A stretch of DNA of 64,000 nt, taken from Streptomyces sp. yr375 (GTDB lineage: Bacteria; Actinomycetota; Actinomycetes; Streptomycetales; Streptomycetaceae). The notes below the pieces were generated by a model. That model made no database searches. It saw only the letters and a program-made list of their open reading frames with translations, and was not told where the DNA came from. The stretch is from positions 62,001 through 126,000 of the forward strand of contig NZ_FOFF01000022.1 of the NCBI RefSeq assembly GCF_900110755.1, given 5' to 3'. This document shows, in pieces, positions 26,365-35,513 of the stretch. Both the position numbers and the translations under genes were made by a program. Positions within the stretch are counted from its first letter, which is position 1, and each line of letters opens with the position of its first letter.

Positions 26365-27510
26365 GTGCATGGAAGAACCGAGGTGGGGCCGGCGGTATTC
26401 GCGCCCGCCGCCGCCGAAGAGGCCTGGTATTTCCCGCCCGATCTCAGGGGGACCTTCGCCCCCGAAGGCCTCACCGCCCGGCAGGCCGACGAAGCGCTCG
26501 CCTGTGCCTGGGAATATCTGCGCACGATCATTCCCGCCTACACGAACCGCGCCCGGTATCTCGCGCTCGCCCGCCTCACGGCCGTATCCACCGTGGCGGA
26601 GTTCAGGGGAGAACACGTCTCTCCCCTGAACTCCCCGGTCATCGCCGGATACGACACCGGTGAACTGCTGGCCACCCTCTTCGCCGGCACCGCCGTCCAT
26701 GACGACATGGCCCGCGAGTACTACTCCTCGATTCTGATCACCGCCGAGAAGTCCGCCCCGCAGGGCAACGCCGAACTCCTCGGGCGCTACACGGCGGCGC
26801 TCGCCCACAGCCCCGCCCAGTGGTTCCGGATCCGCGACTGCGACGCGCAGGCACGCCTCTTCATCGCCGCCGCCCTCGCCTGCAACGACATCGAGGACGC
26901 CTGGCCGACCGAGGAACAGAACCAGATCCTCACCGAGATCTGCGACGCGATGTACGACGCGATCGCCTACCACAAACACCGCGCCGAAGGCGAGATCTGC
27001 AATACCTTCGCCTATGCCGACGCCGATCTGCGCCACCACACCTACCGCACGTATCGCGACACGCTCTGGAACATCGACGCCCACTGGGCCGACGTACCGG
27101 AGAGAATTCCTGTCGTCAATTTCCTCCGTAACATCGCGGGCCCCATCCATATGACGATGCGCCGCTACCGTTTCGTCGAGGACGGCCTCACCATCGGAAT
27201 TCCCGAAACCGCCGAGATCGTCGACCAGGCCCGCGACAACGTCAAACTCTGGTACCGCTTCGGCCCCACCCCGCAGGAGAACAACCACTACGAGGATATT
27301 CTCGCCGCCCGGGACCGCGTCCTGTTCCCCGGATTCGCCGAAATCCTGGAGAACGCCGGACCGACCTGCCCCGACTGCCGATATCCCGACCGATACCCGC
27401 CCCCGACCGGCCGCTGCGCGGGCGTCCGCGTGTGCGCCGCGCACCGGGCCGCGTTCGACACCCACCTCGCGCGACTCCCCGGACGCGCCCGACGCGTCCT
27501 CGGCCTGTGA
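26365..27510 (+). CDS. Unrecognised mostly helical protein with C-terminal Cys/His cluster
   Basis: 381 aa from GTG 26365. I recognise no family. It looks largely alpha-helical and soluble, without signal peptide. Acidic/polar clusters include HDD at 112-114, CNDIED at 173-178 and N213-x7-D221; an RRY lies at 266-268. This loosely recalls class I terpene-synthase metal motifs, but order and spacing do not fit. Near the end, C335-x2-C338-x12-C351-x5-C357-x2-H360 looks like a metal site. Codon use includes more A/T-ending codons than neighbours. It sits alone between gudD and a PfkB gene, with about 100 bp on each side. Confidence 0.7.
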   Translation: MHGRTEVGPAVFAPAAAEEAWYFPPDLRGTFAPEGLTARQADEALACAWEYLRTIIPAYTNRARYLALARLTAVSTVAEFRGEHVSPLNSPVIAGYDTGELLATLFAGTAVHDDMAREYYSSILITAEKSAPQGNAELLGRYTAALAHSPAQWFRIRDCDAQARLFIAAALACNDIEDAWPTEEQNQILTEICDAMYDAIAYHKHRAEGEICNTFAYADADLRHHTYRTYRDTLWNIDAHWADVPERIPVVNFLRNIAGPIHMTMRRYRFVEDGLTIGIPETAEIVDQARDNVKLWYRFGPTPQENNHYEDILAARDRVLFPGFAEILENAGPTCPDCRYPDRYPPPTGRCAGVRVCAAHRAAFDTHLARLPGRARRVLGL

Positions 27511-27546
27511 ACCCGAATGGCTGTCGACACCCGTGCCGCGTGTGAC

Positions 27547-27598
27547 GCACCACGTGTCGCCGGTGACGTGGTGCACACTGGCCAGATCGGCACCACGT
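27547..27598 (+). promoter_or_regulatory. Three-copy GCACCACGT operator candidate
   Basis: GCACCACGT (27547-27555), its exact complement ACGTGGTGC (27566-27574, 10-nt spacer) and a third direct copy (27590-27598) lie immediately upstream of the PfkB kinase GTG. The arrangement suggests a dimeric site plus a half site for a local regulator. Confidence 0.5.
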
Positions 27599-27611
27599 CA
27601 GGGAGCGCACC

Positions 27612-28790
27612 GTGACCGCGTCCAACGCGTCCACCGGAGAGGGACACCACCACCAGGCCGCCGGGGTCGACCCCCTGGCCGCCCTCCGCACCCCCGACGA
27701 TCCGCCGTGGGACGTGTACCTCACCGGCCCCGTCTTCCTCGACATCATCTTCACCGGGCTCGACTCCGCCCCGGTGCGCGGGACGGAGTCCTGGGCGCGC
27801 GGGATGGGCTCCAGCCCCGGCGGCGTCGCCAACATGGCCACCGCGCTCGCCCGCCTCGGCCTGCGCACCGCCCTCGCGGCGGCCTTCGGCGACGACCACT
27901 ACGGCGAGTACTGCTGGGACGCTCTCGAACGGGGCGAGGGCATCGACCTCAGCACCTCGCGCACCGTCCCCGGCTGGCACTCCTCGGTCACCGTCTCCAT
28001 GGCCTACGAGGGCGAGCGCACGATGGTCTCGCACGGCCACGAACCGCCCCCGGAGGCCGTACCGAGCATGCCGAGCGCACCGAGCCACGAGATCCACGAG
28101 GACGCCCCCGCCTGCCCGCCCCCGGCCCGCGCCGCCGTCGCCTCCCTCACCCCCGGCAAGCGCGCCCCCTGGATCGCCCAGGCCGCCGCCCGCGGCACCC
28201 GCATCTTCGCCGACGTCGGCTGGGACGACACCGGCGCCTGGGACCTCGCGGGCCTCGCCGACCTGGCGCACTGCGAGGCGTTCCTGCCCAACGCGGAGGA
28301 GGCCATGCGCTACACCGGCGCCACCTGCCCCCGCGCCGCCGCCCACGCCCTCACCGCGCACGTACCGCTCGCGGTCGTCACGCTCGGCGCGGACGGCGCG
28401 TACGCCGTGGACCGCCGGACCGGCGAGAGCGCCGAGGTCCCGGCCATCGCCGTCGAGGCCCTCGACCCCACCGGCGCCGGGGACGTCTTCGTGGCCGGCT
28501 TCGTCACCGGCACCCTCGCCGGCTGGCCGCTCGCCGACCGGCTCGCCTTCGCCGGCCTCACCGCCGCCCTGTCCGTCCAGGAGTTCGGCGGCTCGCTCTC
28601 CGCGCCCGGCTGGTCCGAGATCGCCGCCTGGTGGCGCCGGGTCCAGTCGGTCGAGGGCCAGGCCCCCGAGGCACTGCGCCGGTACGCGTTTCTGGACGCT
28701 CTGCTCCCGGCCCTGCTGTCGACACAGGAGGCCGCCCCGTGGCCGCTGCGCAGGGCGGTGCCGACGATCGGTTTCGGCCGCTCGGCATAG
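27612..28790 (+). CDS. PfkB-family carbohydrate/nucleoside kinase
   Basis: 392 aa from a GTG. N-terminal pattern VYLTGPVFLDIIFTGLD and the GG motif SSPGGVANMATALARLGL, with the C-terminal anion-hole signature DPTGAGDVFVAGFVTG. A Pro-rich insert (about 145-175, HEPPPEAVPSMPSAPSHE) is unusual. It phosphorylates a sugar or nucleoside; the substrate cannot be read from sequence. A three-copy operator candidate lies upstream. Confidence 0.88.
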   Translation: MTASNASTGEGHHHQAAGVDPLAALRTPDDPPWDVYLTGPVFLDIIFTGLDSAPVRGTESWARGMGSSPGGVANMATALARLGLRTALAAAFGDDHYGEYCWDALERGEGIDLSTSRTVPGWHSSVTVSMAYEGERTMVSHGHEPPPEAVPSMPSAPSHEIHEDAPACPPPARAAVASLTPGKRAPWIAQAAARGTRIFADVGWDDTGAWDLAGLADLAHCEAFLPNAEEAMRYTGATCPRAAAHALTAHVPLAVVTLGADGAYAVDRRTGESAEVPAIAVEALDPTGAGDVFVAGFVTGTLAGWPLADRLAFAGLTAALSVQEFGGSLSAPGWSEIAAWWRRVQSVEGQAPEALRRYAFLDALLPALLSTQEAAPWPLRRAVPTIGFGRSA

Positions 28791-28815
28791 TCACCGGCGC
28801 GGGGCAAAGCCCTGC

Positions 28816-28851
28816 GGCGGCACAGGTGGCGGCACGGGTGGCGGCACGGGT
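28816..28851 (+). repeat. Three tandem 12-bp repeats upstream of phoH
   Basis: GGCGGCACAGGT followed by two copies of GGCGGCACGGGT. It lies in the 170-bp gap before the PhoH gene; I see no convincing promoter there. Confidence 0.6.
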
Positions 28852-28960
28852 AAAAGCCCTACGGCGTTGTCACCCCCCTGGCGTACGCTGGAACACGCCA
28901 GGCCGCCCTTGTGGCAGGCGAGACGCATCCGGGAGGACGTAGAGGCCTTCGGGCCGGCCT

Positions 28961-30019
<1,059 letters not shown>

Positions 30020-30032
30020 ACGAACCAGCACC

Positions 30033-30530
30033 ATGTCGATCGACGTCAACAACGAGTCCGGAACCGAGGTCGACGAGCAGGCGATCCTCGACATCGCCCG
30101 CTACGCGCTCGCGCGGATGCGCATCCACCCGCTCTCCGAGCTTTCGGTGATCGTCGTGGACACCGACGCCATGGAGCAGTTGCACATCCAGTGGATGGAC
30201 CTGCCGGGGCCGACGGACGTCATGTCCTTCCCGATGGACGAGCTGCGTCCGCCGTCGAAGGACGACGACGAGCCCCCGCAGGGCCTCCTCGGCGACATCG
30301 TGCTGTGCCCGGAGGTCGCCGAGCGGCAGGGCAAGGAGGCGCAGACCCAGCACTCCATGGACGAGGAGCTTCAACTGCTCACCGTCCACGGGGTGTTGCA
30401 CCTGCTCGGCTATGACCACGAGGAGCCTGACGAGAAGGCCGAGATGTTCGGCCTCCAGCAGGCCATCGTGGACGGCTGGCGGGCGGAGAAGGGCATGACC
30501 GGCCCGTCGCCGGCCCCGACCGTCTCATGA
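30033..30530 (+). CDS. ybeY: rRNA maturation endoribonuclease YbeY
   Basis: 165 aa. The zinc motif HGVLHLLGYDH (His119, His123, His129) and TDVMSFPMDE are diagnostic. It processes 16S rRNA 3' ends and acts in ribosome quality control. The stop overlaps the next ATG by 4 bp. Confidence 0.95.
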   Translation: MSIDVNNESGTEVDEQAILDIARYALARMRIHPLSELSVIVVDTDAMEQLHIQWMDLPGPTDVMSFPMDELRPPSKDDDEPPQGLLGDIVLCPEVAERQGKEAQTQHSMDEELQLLTVHGVLHLLGYDHEEPDEKAEMFGLQQAIVDGWRAEKGMTGPSPAPTVS

Positions 30531-31858
30531 GTCCCACGCTCGTCTCCGGCGCGATCGCCCTGGTCGTCGTCGCCTGGCTCGCGGCCTGCGCGGAGGCGGG
30601 CCTCGCGCGTGTCTCCAGCTTCCGCGCCGAGGAGGCCGTACGGTCCGGGCGGCGCGGAAGCGCCAAGCTGGCGCAGATCGCCGCCGACCCCACCCGCTAT
30701 CTGAACGTGGCGCTGCTGGTCCGCGTCGCCTGCGAGATGGCCGCCGCCGCGCTGGTCACCTACGCCTGCCTCCAGGAGATCGACGGCACCACCCCGGCCC
30801 TGTTCGCCGCGATCGGCGTCATGGTCCTCGTGTCGTACGTCGCGGTCGGCGTCTCCCCGCGCACCATCGGCCGCCAGCACCCCATGAACACGGCGACGGC
30901 GGCGGCGTACGTCCTGCTGCCGCTGGCCCGGATCATGGGCCCGATCCCGTCGCTCCTCATCCTCATCGGCAACGCGCTCACCCCCGGCAAGGGGTTCCGC
31001 CGGGGCCCGTTCGCCTCCGAGGCGGAGCTGCGGGCGCTGGTCGACCTCGCCGAGAAGGAGTCGCTGATCGAGGACGACGAGCGCCGCATGGTGCACTCGG
31101 TCTTCGAGCTGGGCGACACCCTCGTACGGGAGGTCATGGTCCCGAGGACCGACCTCGTCGTCATCGAGCGCCACAAGACCATCCGCCAGGCCCTCACCCT
31201 GGCGCTGCGCTCCGGCTTCTCGCGCATACCGGTGAGCGGGGAGAGCGAGGACGACATCGTCGGCATCGTGTATCTGAAGGACCTGGTCCGCAAGACGCAC
31301 ATCAGCCGGGACGCGGAGGGCGAGCTGGTGTCGACGGCGATGCGGCCGGCGGCGTTCGTCCCCGACACCAAGAACGCCGGTGACCTGCTGCGGGAGATGC
31401 AGCAGGACCGCAATCACGTGGCCGTCGTCATCGACGAGTACGGCGGCACGGCCGGCATCGTCACCATCGAGGACATCCTCGAGGAGATCGTCGGCGAGAT
31501 CACCGACGAGTACGACCGTGAACTCCCGCCCGTGGAGCAGCTCGGCGACGACCGCCACCGCGTCACCGCCCGCCTCGACATCACCGACCTCGGCGAGCTG
31601 TACGGCCTGGAGGAGTACGACGACGAGGACGTGGAGACCGTCGGCGGGCTGCTCGCGAAGGCCCTGGGCCGGGTGCCGATCGCGGGCGCGTCGAGCACGG
31701 TCGACCTCCCGGACGGGCGGACCCTGCGCCTGACGGCGGAGGCGGCGGCCGGCCGCCGCAACAAGATCGTGACGGTGCTGGTGGAGCCGGTGGACCCGAC
31801 GGCCGCGACCGACGCGTCCGCCCCGACCGGCCCGTCCGAGCAGGAGAAACCGGAGTGA
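30527..31858 (+). CDS. CNNM/CorC-type hemolysin-family membrane protein
   Basis: 443 aa. DUF21 transmembrane domain (residues 1-150, several helices), a CBS-domain pair (VMVPRTDLVVIERHKTIRQALTLALRSGFSRIPV and MQQDRNHVAVVIDEYGGTAGIVTIEDILEEIVGEI) and a C-terminal CorC_HlyC domain (RLDITDLGELYGL...ETVGGLLAKALGRVP). Family members handle Mg2+ or Co2+ efflux; direct function here is inferred. It is coupled to ybeY upstream (ATGA) and to the next gene (GTGA). Confidence 0.93.
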   Translation: MSPTLVSGAIALVVVAWLAACAEAGLARVSSFRAEEAVRSGRRGSAKLAQIAADPTRYLNVALLVRVACEMAAAALVTYACLQEIDGTTPALFAAIGVMVLVSYVAVGVSPRTIGRQHPMNTATAAAYVLLPLARIMGPIPSLLILIGNALTPGKGFRRGPFASEAELRALVDLAEKESLIEDDERRMVHSVFELGDTLVREVMVPRTDLVVIERHKTIRQALTLALRSGFSRIPVSGESEDDIVGIVYLKDLVRKTHISRDAEGELVSTAMRPAAFVPDTKNAGDLLREMQQDRNHVAVVIDEYGGTAGIVTIEDILEEIVGEITDEYDRELPPVEQLGDDRHRVTARLDITDLGELYGLEEYDDEDVETVGGLLAKALGRVPIAGASSTVDLPDGRTLRLTAEAAAGRRNKIVTVLVEPVDPTAATDASAPTGPSEQEKPE

Positions 31859-32214
31859 CCCCGCAGGAACTGCGCGCCCTCTGCCTCTCCTTCAACGCGG
31901 CGGTGGAGGACTTCCCCTTCCGCCCGGAGGTCTCGGTCTTCAAGGTCGGCGGCAAGCTGTTCGCCCTGACGACCCTGGACGCGAAGCCCCTGAAGGTGAA
32001 CCTGAAGTGCGACCCGGACGACGCGGTGCGGCTGCGCGCCGAGCACCCGGGCCTGATCACCCCCGGCTACCACATGAACAAACGCCACTGGAACACCGTG
32101 ACAGCCGACGCCGACCTCCCGGACGGCCTGGTCCGGGAGCTGGTCGAGGACTCGTACGACCTGGTCGTCGCCGGTCTGCCGCGCGCCGAGCGGCTCCGCC
32201 TCGACCGCCCCTGA
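31855..32214 (+). CDS. MmcQ/YjbR family protein
   Basis: 119 aa from a GTG overlapping the previous stop. Family pattern: GKLFALTTLDAKPLKVNLKCDPDDA, HPGLITPGYHMNKRHWNTV, and a C-terminal helix LVRELVEDSYDLVVAGLP. This is a CyaY-like DNA-binding fold of unknown role. It is the last gene of the phoH-ybeY-CNNM operon. Confidence 0.9.
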   Translation: MTPQELRALCLSFNAAVEDFPFRPEVSVFKVGGKLFALTTLDAKPLKVNLKCDPDDAVRLRAEHPGLITPGYHMNKRHWNTVTADADLPDGLVRELVEDSYDLVVAGLPRAERLRLDRP

Positions 32215-32239
32215 GACCGCGCCCACCGCGTCACCGGGT

Positions 32240-32719
32240 TCACTCGATCCCTAGGGGGCCGATGCCCAGGTCCTCGCGCATGAGGTCGCGCATCCGGGCC
32301 ATGGCGGTACGGCGCTGCGCGATCAGCGGGGTGTCCTCGGCGGAGCCGACCGCGACGCCCCGGGCGTAGGCGTCGCGGATCCGGCGCAGGCTGTGGAACG
32401 CCTCGTTCCCGGCGGCCACGACCGGCGGCGGGCCGACGAGCCAGAGGCGCTCGCTCGCCGTGTACAGCCCGGTGGCGCGGAAGGCTTCCCGGACGGCCGC
32501 GTCCCGCGCCGCCCCGGACATGTGATCGCCCAGCGCGACGGCGCGTATCTCCTCACCGGCCGTCTTGAGCGCGGACACGAACTCCGTGTACACCTCGCGC
32601 CGCACCTGCGACGCGTGCCGGTCCTCCTCGCGCCGCCACCGGTTGCGGTCGGCGACGAGTGTGGCGGCGATGCCGATGACGGCACCGGTGAGTGTGGAGA
32701 GCAGCGGCATCCAGTCCAT
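32240..32719 (-). CDS. Small membrane-anchored protein of unknown function
   Basis: 159 aa; ATG at 32719 with AAAGG about 9 nt upstream. One N-terminal helix (LLSTLTGAVIGIAATLVA) followed by RNRWRREEDRH and long amphipathic helices. No family recognised with confidence, though similar anchored helical proteins are frequent in Streptomyces. Same strand as the MFS gene upstream. Confidence 0.65.
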   Translation of the reverse strand: MDWMPLLSTLTGAVIGIAATLVADRNRWRREEDRHASQVRREVYTEFVSALKTAGEEIRAVALGDHMSGAARDAAVREAFRATGLYTASERLWLVGPPPVVAAGNEAFHSLRRIRDAYARGVAVGSAEDTPLIAQRRTAMARMRDLMREDLGIGPLGIE

Positions 32720-32773
32720 GTGCCGCAGCCTTTCCCAACCGGGCGGGCGACACCAGTGACTTGTCCCTGTCCG

Positions 32774-34195
32774 TCAGACCGGGGTCGTGGCGTCGGCCGG
32801 CCGACGTGAAGGGCGTAGGCCCAGGCCGATCAGGATCGCCGTCGCCGTCACGATCGCCGCGTTCAGGGCGAGGACGGTGCGGATGCCGGGCAGCAGGGCG
32901 TCCGAGGTCGTCGCCAGGACGCCGAGGAGGGGGATGCCGATGGTGGCGCCGACCTGTTGGGTGGAGGTGACCAGGCCGGTGGCGAGGCCCTGTTCGGCGT
33001 CCGGGACGCCCGAGGTGACCGTCAGGCCGTAGGAGATGATCGCGCCCAGGTGGCACATGCCGGCCAGGGACACCGCCGCCCCGGCGAGCCAGACCGACCA
33101 GGGGTGCGTGTTCAGGCCGAGCAGCGCGGCGGTCAGCGCGCCCTGCCCGGCGAGGGAGCCGACCAGGGCGCGGCGGGCGCCGACGCGGCCTATGACCCTC
33201 GGGATGGAGGGGCCCGCGACCGTCGACAGCGCGCCCTGGACGCCGAAGACCAGGCCCGTCTCGAACGCCGACAGGCCCAGGACGTCCTGGAGGTAGAGCG
33301 TCAGGACGAAGAGGACCGTCGACATCATCGAGAAGGTGACCAGCCCGCCCAGGTTGCCCCACGCCACCGTGCGGCGGCGCAGCATCGGCAGGGAGACCAG
33401 CGGGGTCCGCGCCCGGGACTCGACGACGCCGAACGCCGTCAGCAGTACGACGCCCGCGATCAGGGAGACGACCACGTCGGGGTGGGCGAAGCCCCGGTCG
33501 GCGGCCGTCGACAGGGCGTGGATGAGGGCCAGCAGGCCGCCGGTGACGGTGATCGCGCCGGGCAGGTCCAGGCGCGGGCGCTGCGGGGTGCGGGACTCCG
33601 GCAGGCGGGCGGCGGCGAGGGGGAGCACCAGCAGGGCGAAGACGGCCAGCAGGGCCATCGTGGAGCGCCAGCCGAGGACGTCGGTCAGGACGCCGCCGCT
33701 CACCATGCCGACGGTGAAGCCCAGCGACAGCAGGGTGCCCGAGAGGCCGAGGGCGCGGTCGCGGGCCGGGCCCTCCGGGAAGGTCGTCGTCAGCAGGGAC
33801 ATGCCGGTCGGGACGATCGCCGCCGCGCCGAGCCCCTGCAACGCGCGCCCGGTGAGGAAGGACGCCGGGTCCCAGGCGAGCGTCGCGAGCAGGGAGGCCG
33901 CGCCGAACAGGGCCAGGCCGGTCAGGAACAGCCGGCGTCGGCCGTACAGGTCGCCGACGCGGCCGAACAGGAGCAGGAAGCCGCCCGACGGGAGGGCGAA
34001 CGCCGTGACCGCCCACGGCAGCAGCGACCGGCTCATGCCGAGGTCCGCGCCGAGGACCGGCAGGGCGACGTTCAGGACGGAGAAGTCCAGCGCGACCATG
34101 AACTGGGCCGCGCACAGGACGAGGAGGACGAGTCTGTCGCGCCGGGTGCTGCCGCTGGTCTTGTGGGGTCCGGTCGTGCTGGTGTCGTTCGCCAT
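32774..34195 (-). CDS. MFS drug-efflux type transporter (14-TM-like)
   Basis: 473 aa, ATG at 34195. Motifs of the DHA2 group: AQFMVALDFSVLNVALPVLGADL (motif D1), FGRVGDLYGRRRLFLTGL (motif A), GRALQGLGAAAIVPTGMSLL (motif B), and GFTVGMVSGGVLTDVLGWRS (motif C of antiporters). It is a likely proton-driven exporter of a hydrophobic compound. Divergent, 103 bp apart, from the cytidine-deaminase-like gene. Confidence 0.88.
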   Translation of the reverse strand: MANDTSTTGPHKTSGSTRRDRLVLLVLCAAQFMVALDFSVLNVALPVLGADLGMSRSLLPWAVTAFALPSGGFLLLFGRVGDLYGRRRLFLTGLALFGAASLLATLAWDPASFLTGRALQGLGAAAIVPTGMSLLTTTFPEGPARDRALGLSGTLLSLGFTVGMVSGGVLTDVLGWRSTMALLAVFALLVLPLAAARLPESRTPQRPRLDLPGAITVTGGLLALIHALSTAADRGFAHPDVVVSLIAGVVLLTAFGVVESRARTPLVSLPMLRRRTVAWGNLGGLVTFSMMSTVLFVLTLYLQDVLGLSAFETGLVFGVQGALSTVAGPSIPRVIGRVGARRALVGSLAGQGALTAALLGLNTHPWSVWLAGAAVSLAGMCHLGAIISYGLTVTSGVPDAEQGLATGLVTSTQQVGATIGIPLLGVLATTSDALLPGIRTVLALNAAIVTATAILIGLGLRPSRRPADATTPV

Positions 34196-34298
34196 GGCGT
34201 CGAGCTTGCGGCCATCGGAACGCGCGCGGGAGTGGGAGCTACTGGTGGTGGTGGCACCACCGGACAAGGACCGGCCGGGCTCTTCGTATGCTCGGGGT

Positions 34299-34661
34299 AT
34301 GACCGACAGCAACGCGCTCGACCCCGAGGACCGCAAGATCGTCACCCTGGCCCGCTCCGCGCGGGCTCGTAACGGTGTGCCCGAGGGGGCCGCCGTACGG
34401 GACGAGACGGGACGTACGTATGTCGCCGGGACGGTGGAGCTGCCGTCGCTGAAGCTGAGCGCGCTGCGGACGGCGGTGGCGATGGCGGTGGCCTCGGGGG
34501 CGACGTCGCTGGAGGCGGCGGCCGTGGTGACGGAGGCGGCGGGCGCCGCCGACGCGGACCTGGCGGCCGTCGCGGACCTGGGCGGCGCGGGCACGCCGGT
34601 GCTGGTGGCCGGGCCGGACGGAACGCTCCGCGCCACGGTGACGGCGGTGACAGCGGGCTGA
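34299..34661 (+). CDS. Cytidine deaminase-like protein lacking zinc ligands
   Basis: 120 aa, ATG 34299. The frame aligns with small cytidine deaminases (GRTYVAGTVELPSLKLSALRTAVAMAVASGA opposite GxxYxGxNVENASYxxxxCAERxAxxxAVSEG), and automated annotation would call it cytidine deaminase. The catalytic CAE is SAL here, and the PCGACR zinc motif is absent (DADLAAV). It therefore cannot bind the catalytic zinc and should be inactive as a deaminase. It lies upstream of the WxL-like locus. Confidence 0.7.
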   Translation: MTDSNALDPEDRKIVTLARSARARNGVPEGAAVRDETGRTYVAGTVELPSLKLSALRTAVAMAVASGATSLEAAAVVTEAAGAADADLAAVADLGGAGTPVLVAGPDGTLRATVTAVTAG

Positions 34662-34864
34662 GCCCCGCCCGTCTTGGACCGCGCCCGACCAGGCCGGCAA
34701 CTAGGCCGGAATTCAACCTTGCCCTTCTCTCGTCCCTGACGCATCAATGGAACCGTAATTTCCGACGGACCGTCAGATTCACCCCCCACCGGCACCGGTG
34801 TCCGCACCCACCCGTCCCGCTCCGGCAGTCCGTCTCCCCACATCCGGGAAGGAGCCGGGAACCC

Positions 34865-35341
34865 ATGAGAGGCAAGCGAATCGGATCAGGTGCGGCACTG
34901 CTGGCAGGGACCCTCGCGGTCGCCGGGCTGGCGTTCGCACCGTCCGCCGCCGCCGTCACCCCGACGACGGCGACCGTGACCGCGAGCTGCGGTCTGTTCG
35001 GCGGCGGTGCCGCCACCCTCACGGCCACCCAGACGGGCACGGCCGCCACCCTCACCCTCACGTCCACCGCGATCACCGCGCCGATCCCGATCAGCGCGAA
35101 CAGCATCGCCTCCACGCTCACGATGGCGAACTCGACCGGTTCCGCCCGGGTCTTCAGCGGCACCGTGAACCCCGCCATGGCCACCGGCGCCTCGATCACG
35201 GTCGGTCCGCTCAACGCGGCCGTGGCCTCCGGTGACAAGTTGGACTTCAACGGAGGCTCCCTGAAGATGGTCATCTTCGGGATCACCGTCACCTGCACGG
35301 CGACCGGGCCGCAGTCGCCGGGACCGTTCGTGTTCGACTGA
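34865..35341 (+). CDS. Small secreted beta-rich protein of a WxL-like locus
   Basis: 158 aa with a clear signal peptide (MRGKRIGSGAALLAGTLAVA, cleavage after SAAA). The mature part is Thr/Ala/Ser-rich with alternating beta pattern and two Cys (TASCGLFGG near its start, VTCTATGP near its end), placed like the Cys pair of the N-terminal domain of the next protein, so it may be a stand-alone version of that domain. GGAAGGAG lies upstream of the ATG. No enzyme motif. Confidence 0.75.
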   Translation: MRGKRIGSGAALLAGTLAVAGLAFAPSAAAVTPTTATVTASCGLFGGGAATLTATQTGTAATLTLTSTAITAPIPISANSIASTLTMANSTGSARVFSGTVNPAMATGASITVGPLNAAVASGDKLDFNGGSLKMVIFGITVTCTATGPQSPGPFVFD

Positions 35342-35364
35342 TAGCGGTTGGAAACTGAGCAGAC

Positions 35365-35405
35365 GAACCGTCAGTTTTCTTACGGGACAAGGAAGCTGAC
35401 GGTTC
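35365..35405 (+). terminator. Hairpin between the two secreted-protein genes
   Basis: GAACCGTCAG (35365-35374) pairs perfectly with CTGACGGTTC (35396-35405); the intervening TTTTCTT and AAGGAAG partly pair too. It may terminate the small gene or attenuate read-through, or act as an operator, since a related ACCGTCAG also occurs upstream of the first gene (about 34769-34776). Confidence 0.5.
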
Positions 35406-35513
35406 ATCAGTTCTCTCGACCGTGTCCATTGACTTCTCGTGCGATCCGCACGTCAATGCCCCCTGTCGGCGCAGAAGAGCCGCTGCGCCCGCACCCCACA
35501 GGAGGGGGCAATC

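Noticed and set aside
26365..27510. Terpene synthase call
   Set aside because: The acidic motifs do not have the right order or spacing (no DDxxD followed by NDxxSxxxE at about 140 residues), so I left the function open.
28867..28889. Promoter TTGTCA/TACGCT before phoH
   Set aside because: The spacer is only 11 bp.
34299..34661. Plain functional cytidine deaminase
   Set aside because: The CAE and PCxxC zinc motifs are absent, so only a deaminase-like fold is claimed.
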